Assembly (NCBI RefSeq): GCF_010811875.1
Contig: NZ_VKHP01000047.1
Coordinates: forward strand, 1 to 44,893
DNA from: Bradyrhizobium uaiense
GTDB lineage: Bacteria; Pseudomonadota; Alphaproteobacteria; Rhizobiales; Xanthobacteraceae
Length of the DNA: 44,893 nucleotides
Direction: 5' to 3'
The position numbers were made by a program, and so were the translations under genes. Positions 44,580 through 44,893 of this stretch are shown here, in pieces (within the stretch, counting starts at the first letter, position 1; the number at the start of each line of letters is the position of its first letter). Under the pieces are notes generated by a model that did not search any database, was not told the origin of the DNA, and saw only the letters and a program-made list of their open reading frames with translations.

Positions 44580-44893
44580 TTATGCCAGCCCGGCGTCCAG
44601 CGCGGGGGCCGAAATCTCCATCATTTCAGGGGTTTCGGTCCAGAGCAGGGCGGCGTGGATGATCCTTTGGGGATAAAGTTTTGCCAGCACCGCGCGGTAC
44701 AGCGCGAGCTGCCGGATATAACCCTTGGGTGCCTCGGCCGCGGTTGTCGGCGGGGCGTGGTTGGTCTTGAAATCGACGATCAGGACCTCGTTCGGCGCGC
44801 CCGCCAGCCCGTCGGACTGGCCCGCGACGCCCACCGTACGGCTGCGCCCCACCGGCCGCCGACCCCCGTCTGGAACCCCCCGCCGCGGCCCCG
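44580..44893 (-). CDS. addA: Double-strand break repair helicase/nuclease AddA, C-terminal end (partial)
   Basis: Only the last ~104 codons are in the window. The nuclease domain is recognisable: a GQxD-type strand (VAGQSDGL), the metal-binding EVLIVDFKTNHAPP and the QxxxY-type YIRQLALYRAVLAKL, followed by a short tail. AddAB processes broken DNA ends for RecA. The residues nearest the window edge are unusual: S and G where I and R are expected in GQIDRL, and a Gly/Arg/Pro-rich stretch before them. Runs of C and G there suggest possible base errors. The frame stays open to the edge. Confidence 0.82.
   Translation of the reverse strand, partial: GPRRGVPDGGRRPVGRSRTVGVAGQSDGLAGAPNEVLIVDFKTNHAPPTTAAEAPKGYIRQLALYRAVLAKLYPQRIIHAALLWTETPEMMEISAPALDAGLA

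Overview
The window is high-GC DNA that reads as the chromosome of an alphaproteobacterium, most likely Bradyrhizobium or a close relative. The evidence is the gene order lptC-lptA-lptB-rpoN-hpf-ptsN, the order aroA-cmk-rpsA-sppA-ihfB-lapA-trpF-trpB-trpA-accD-folC, a ROSE-type RNA thermometer on a small heat-shock gene, a class II AroA, a FYDLN-type acidic protein, a DUF1150 partner of Hsp20, and several families of palindromic intergenic repeats typical of that genus. The genus call is inference from remembered family features, not from a database search. I see no transposase, integrase, phage gene or CRISPR array.

Left part (1-9 kb): an NDUFA9-like NAD-binding epimerase, tRNA-Leu(CAG) with a clear promoter, a two-gene RND efflux pair with no outer-membrane partner nearby, an unrecognised protein, a standalone C-terminal half of elongation factor G, and an MFS transporter. 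Next (9-16 kb) comes a conserved envelope and nitrogen-regulation block: RNase D, LptC, LptA, a short LptA-like remnant, LptB, sigma-54, the hibernation factor and EIIA-Ntr.

Middle (16-31 kb): a TetR regulator faces a catabolic-looking set (SDR dehydrogenase, saccharopine-dehydrogenase-like protein, acyl-CoA/AMP ligase) across a region with a duplicated palindrome. Then follow a cytochrome P460-like protein, a DUF6665 protein, and an Hsp20-DUF1150 heat-shock operon with a sigma-32-like promoter and ROSE thermometer. A ugpBAEC glycerol-3-phosphate importer carries a Pho-box-like site. It is followed by a class III CoA-transferase, the Ohr/OhrR peroxide pair, two small proteins and tRNA-Ala(GGC).

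Right part (31-44.9 kb): housekeeping genes. These are aroA and cmk (translationally coupled), rpsA with a strong terminator, sppA, ihfB, a LapA-domain protein, the tryptophan genes trpF/trpB/trpA, accD and folC (coupled), a metallophosphoesterase, thioredoxin, and the C-terminal end of addA cut by the window edge.

I did not find a clearly new multi-gene system. The best leads are small: the truncated LptA duplicate, the EF-G half-protein, the CX3CH haem motif, the TetR-controlled cluster with its nested palindrome, the repeat-derived TrpF tail, and the lost zinc ligands in AccD and in a small zinc-ribbon-like protein.
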